Assembly: GCF_003254395.2 (NCBI RefSeq)
Contig: NC_037650.1
Span: 3,593,001-3,657,000 of the forward strand
DNA length: 64,000 nucleotides
Direction of reading: 5' to 3'
From: Apis mellifera
Lineage: Eukaryota; Arthropoda; Insecta; Hymenoptera; Apidae
Within the stretch, counting starts at the first letter, position 1. Every line of letters starts with the position of its first letter. The position numbers and the translations under genes were made by a program. Shown piece after piece: positions 59,620 through 64,000 of the stretch. The notes under the pieces were generated by a model that was not told the DNA's origin, searched no databases, and was given only the letters and a program-made list of their open reading frames with translations.

Positions 59620-62600
59620 CCCCCACCCCTCTAATCTTCCCCTGAATATCCCTTCCACCCGAGTAACCCCTGCACGGAAGACGGGAGCTACGTGGGGATG
59701 GATCCTAGTGGTCCACCAAGGACTCCGTTTTACCCTTTCTCCGTCTCCGCCATTCTCTCTCCACTCGGATCGCCCCCTCTCCTCTCCATCTCTCTCTCTC
59801 TATCCCCGTTCAACCCTCTCTAAAATTCTCCCTCTTTTCCCTCTTCCTTCTTCCCTTCTCCCTTCCTCCCTCTCGCTTTACGCCACCATCTTTCTCCCCC
59901 TTTCCACTCCAAACTTTCCTCCTCGCGGACCTCGGCCGCAAGCCTCTCCTTCTTTCTCGCTCTCTTCCTCCTCCGGTTTACGCCGTGTCCCAAATGACAA
60001 TGTGTAAACTTCGTGCTCAAAACCCCGTGGCTCACCAGCCTAAGCTTTTCTCTCAGACCCGTGTCTCTCTCTCTCTCTCTCTCTTCTCGTTTCTCGTCAA
60101 GATAGATCTTACGCGTCATGCCAAGAATGTCCCTCAGGGTCAGAGAGGAAGAGTACGTGGGGAGAGAGAGAGAGAGAGAGAAGAGAGAGAAGGCTACACG
60201 CTTGGATTATTCGCGATAAATATTTACGCGGAGGAGTTGTATTCGTTCATTGAAAAGCGCAGCGATCCTCGTCGTCCGCGCAAATCGAGCCACTTCTTCG
60301 TTCCACTTCCATCCATCCACGATGTTTAATCTTCGTCCCAGCTACCATGTCTTTTGCGGTGGGCCAAGATAGATCCGTAGGGATGATATCTGAAATCGTT
60401 AGAAACGAGAGGATACAAAAAAAAGAAGGAAGATAAAAATGAAAAGGTTAGAACGATCGGTCCCGAAGATTGGATTATTTTTATTAATAATAAATTCCTC
60501 TCCCTCCCCTCCCCGTTAAAAAATACTCTTCCCCCGCGAGCTTTTAACGCGATGGAAAGATAAAAAAGGAGAGAGACAGAGAAAGAGAGAGAGGAAAGAA
60601 TAGAAAAAAAAAGGTACGCGATGGTCTCGCGAGGCGAGTATTTTCGTGATACATGAAACAGTGGAATGGAAATACGATTAAACGCGGGGATAATAATATC
60701 CCCTTCCCCCTCCCCTCTACCTCCTCTCTCCTCCCCCCGCCTCAGTTAAGATTACGTAGAGTCTAGAGTAGATTCAGTGGCGGATACAAAAGTACCTACT
60801 ACGCGTGTACTCGACTCGTATCAAAAAGCGGGAGGGACACAAAGCGTCTCCGTAATAAAGGAGAAAGAACAATAGCAGAAAAATAACCCGAGTTGCATTC
60901 GTGTCCCGTTAGCGTCTCCTCTATTTTACTGCTGCATCTCTTTGCACGCTACCTATGCGAGGACTACATAAATTTCAATGTTCTTTCGCGAATCCCAGGC
61001 GCAAATCCCTTCGATTCCCTCTCCCGTTCCGGGACAAACCATCTCCAATGCCAATTTCTCGATTGAAAAGGGGAAAAAAAGGAATAAAAAAAAAAAAATT
61101 CGAAACGAAACGAAACCGGATGGATCCTATCTTTCTCTCTCTTTTCTCCATCGGTAAATCAATGGTAATGCATATCCCAAGGCGGATGGACCACTTTTCA
61201 AATCATTTCGATCGAAATTTCGGCCGGGAAAAAAATCCTCAATTCTTCGAGCCATCTTTGATTGACCGTGTGCCGAATTCCTCGCGAGGGAGGAGGGGAA
61301 GAAAGAACACGTGACAGTTTTTGCCGCTCTCCGTTCCTCATTCTCTTTTTTTCTCCTCTCTCCTTCCCCATCCCTCCCTCAAAGCATACGTGTGCGGGCC
61401 ACACATCGCACACTTGACGCGCATAAATATCATTATCTCTCCAACAGGCCGCGTATAACTCGATTTGGAGGCGGATCGAATTCCCTCCTCCCTCGTCGCG
61501 GTTTCCCTTTTCGACCCGCGACATCATCGTCATCATCATAGCCCTTTTCCTTTCCATTTATCCAGATTGCTGTGTTCACCTTTCTCTCGAATCTTTCTTT
61601 CGATGACAGGAACGACACGAGCCACGTTTTAATAGAAAGATTTCAACGGACAGGACAAAGATCGACAGAAAGATCCGATCATTCGAACGTATCGAAGGGA
61701 TGGTTTCACAATTCTCATAGAGGCGAACGAGATGCAACGAGAGTGGTGGAAAAATGGGCGCGCGGCCCTTTTCGCCGTCGAATTTTCGTCGGGTTGATCG
61801 CGATAATCTAATCAACGATCCAGAAATCGTGTCGATGATATCGTGTCAGGGCCGAGCCACCTGGAGTGACCCACCTGACCCTCGCTGCACACGAAGATGC
61901 GAGAACGACGAGAGAGAGAGAGAGAGAGAGAGTGAGAGGGAGGCGGAGGACGAGAGAAGGATCCGAAGGAGAAGGAAGGGGGGAAGGGTGGAAAGCAAAG
62001 AGAAGGGGAGGTAAGCGAGAGATAGAGAGAGAGAGGAGTAGACAGGAGAGGGTCAAAATCCCCTGGCCATCTCCCGCGCGCACCCTAGGAATTCCTTGCT
62101 GCGGCGGCGATAGGGGTGCTTTGTCACCCCTTTCGTGGCTTTCCAGCCCCACCGAGCAGCCTTCGCCCCGTCTGGAGGGGATTGTAGGGATGCTGTCGTC
62201 ATGGATACCCGGTGCACCGGTGGGGATGGAGCACGGAGGGCCGACGGTGGCATTGATCGCTGCGCCCGTGGACCATCACAGTGTTGCCACGGGTGTAGAA
62301 GGGGTGAATACAAACCCCCCCACTCCCCTTACGATCGCGCGGTCCTTACCGCACACGCATTATGGACTTCGTATTCGTACGAAAGCATGCGTCCAAGTAT
62401 GGACTTACGTGCTTATGCGCGCCTGGCGTGAATGATTCGCGACACGAGAGCGAATCCGTTATATCAGCCGGTATGCAGACGCCGCGACACTGTTTCCTTC
62501 CTTCCTTCCTTCCTTTCTTCCTTTTTCCGCCGGTCTCCAAGAAGCGGGGAGAGCAAAGATCGGGACGAGACGCGATATCTATCGCGATTCCGATTTGGCG

Positions 62601-64000
62601 ATACGAATACGGGAATTTCGAGCAAGGGTGCGTTTTTGATGGAGAACAGCTTAAAAATCGCTTAACCTCTATTTAAAATCGTTGCAATTGTCTTATATTC
62701 GAGAGAGAAGATGTTTGCGCGACGTTGCATCGTAGAAACGATGATTTGAGACGATAGGAAGAAAGGAAAAAAAAAAAAAGAAAGGAAAAGTGGTACAAAT
62801 TCTGGATAGTAGTCGTAGTCATTTGAGCGAGTAACGAAAGCTTTATCGCGATGGCGGATGACATTAAACCTGGATAAAGGAGGTTTTTAACACCGTCGTA
62901 ACCCCATTACGCGTCGCGTCACCCACCCTCCCTCTCCCCACGCAGCGGGGGTGCAACTCTCTCGGGGTGGTTTCGGGGAAAAATAAAAGATACGCGCCGA
63001 AACATCTCGTCGATCCAAAACGTTCCTCGTTTTTCCTAAGCTTTCACGAATTTCACACGTGTACGCGAAGTGTCGCGCTTGATGAATTTGATTTTGATCG
63101 ATGCTACAAATATTTCAAAGAAAAAAAGAAAAAGAGAAAAGAAAAACTGATTCACCGTAGATATAAAAAAAAAAAATTTCACGAGTCTAACTCGTCGTGA
63201 ATGAACCGATGCGTTACGACGACGTATAGATAATTGGTTGCTCTTTCGCCTAAAGGGAAAAATATAACGTTGAATCGACGAGATAGATGCTAGAATGCCT
63301 CGATCCTCCAATACTATCTACACTCTCCATCATTTCATAATTACTTTTTTGAGGTTACCGAGGCTATCGATACCATCCATCCGATCCATCCAACGTTCAC
63401 ACATTGACACAAGCGTTTCTCGTTGATTTAATCTAGCGAACCTATATATACGGGATATAATCCTATCGCAATTTCGAAGTTCCGCGGGAGCCGCACGTTA
63501 TTCCGAAAATTCGTCCGGTTATTTTCATAAAATGATTCCTGCGTTTATCGTATCTTATCGGATAAATAACGGATTCGTCTCTCGTTCGATCCATCATCCA
63601 CGATAATGTTCCCTTCTTTTAATTTTTTCCCACGACCTTGAAGACCACCTTCGCCGCACGATCTTCGAGCAAACCTTTGAAACCGATTCTTGTTCTATTT
63701 AATGACGCAACTTGGATCATCCTCGTTACTTGGATATTCCAAAATCGATCGACGATACCCTGGATATCGAATAAATTCAAGCAGATCTTTCTTCTTCGTA
63801 CGTTTCTTTATCTATTTCTCTATTATTATTTCAAGCAAATATATATTTTTATCGAAGAGTTCCTTCGAAAGAAAAGAAGAAGGGAAACAGCCTTCTCTAG
63901 ATCTAGGCTCTTATTATAAAACTGCTGCACTTTATATATATATATATATATACCCGATATATTTGAACCTTGAGATCGAACAACCACGTTAATAACCATC
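59620..64000. other. gene-poor right end
   Basis: No supported gene. The most gene-like patch is 62050-62440, GC-rich and non-repetitive, with a perfect CCGGTGCACCGG palindrome at 62209-62220. (GA)n is at 61910-61932 and (TA)n at 63933-63952. A DRE word is at 63365-63372. Composition becomes more AT-rich after about 63 kb. Confidence 0.5.
61910..61932. repeat. (GA)n microsatellite
   Basis: Eleven GA units. Confidence 0.9.

Overview
This is an insect nuclear DNA window, most likely from a hymenopteran and probably a bee. The evidence is a microRNA hairpin carrying the deeply conserved miR-184 sequence at its left end, very frequent CpG and TCGA words in otherwise non-coding DNA, and abundant (GA)n/(CT)n, (TA)n and homopurine microsatellites. 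Nothing points to a prokaryote, an organelle or a virus. Species cannot be fixed from the sequence alone.

Layout. Positions 1-3200 are AT-rich. They hold the one confidently identified gene, mir-184, on the minus strand at about 335-425. On its upstream side lie paired AP-1-type sites (898-918), a STAT-type site (1896-1904) and an inverted pair of CACGTG E-boxes (2692-2715). At about 3.2 kb the composition changes sharply to CpG-rich DNA. The CpG-rich block at 3.2-4.5 kb, with a minus-strand AAGATGGCGCC motif at 4262-4272, is a plausible but unproven start region for the mir-184 primary transcript. From 4.5 kb to the right end I see no conventional protein-coding gene. Long open frames are common because the DNA is CpG-rich and full of simple repeats, but none resembles a family I know. 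The interval reads as a large intergenic or intronic desert.

The desert contains several non-random structures. The strongest are: (1) two colinear copies of an approximately 70-80 bp block at 50.65 and 51.52 kb, whose length differences are all multiples of three and whose translations stay similar; (2) three diverged copies of a TTATTTAAAGGG module at 41.83, 42.23 and 42.90 kb; (3) a textbook TATA box plus initiator on the minus strand at 59.58-59.62 kb, followed by a 96-bp perfect alternating purine-pyrimidine (Z-DNA-prone) tract; (4) exact inverted repeats with 9-12 bp arms at 8.90, 20.14 and 33.26 kb; (5) tandem TCTCGCGAG motifs with a full CRE at 20.3-20.4 kb; and (6) an RFX X-box-like palindrome between (GA)n tracts at 17.94 kb.

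Only mir-184 has a known function, as a conserved post-transcriptional regulator. The remaining features are candidate cis-regulatory elements, promoters or unannotated transcripts, and are marked as inference.
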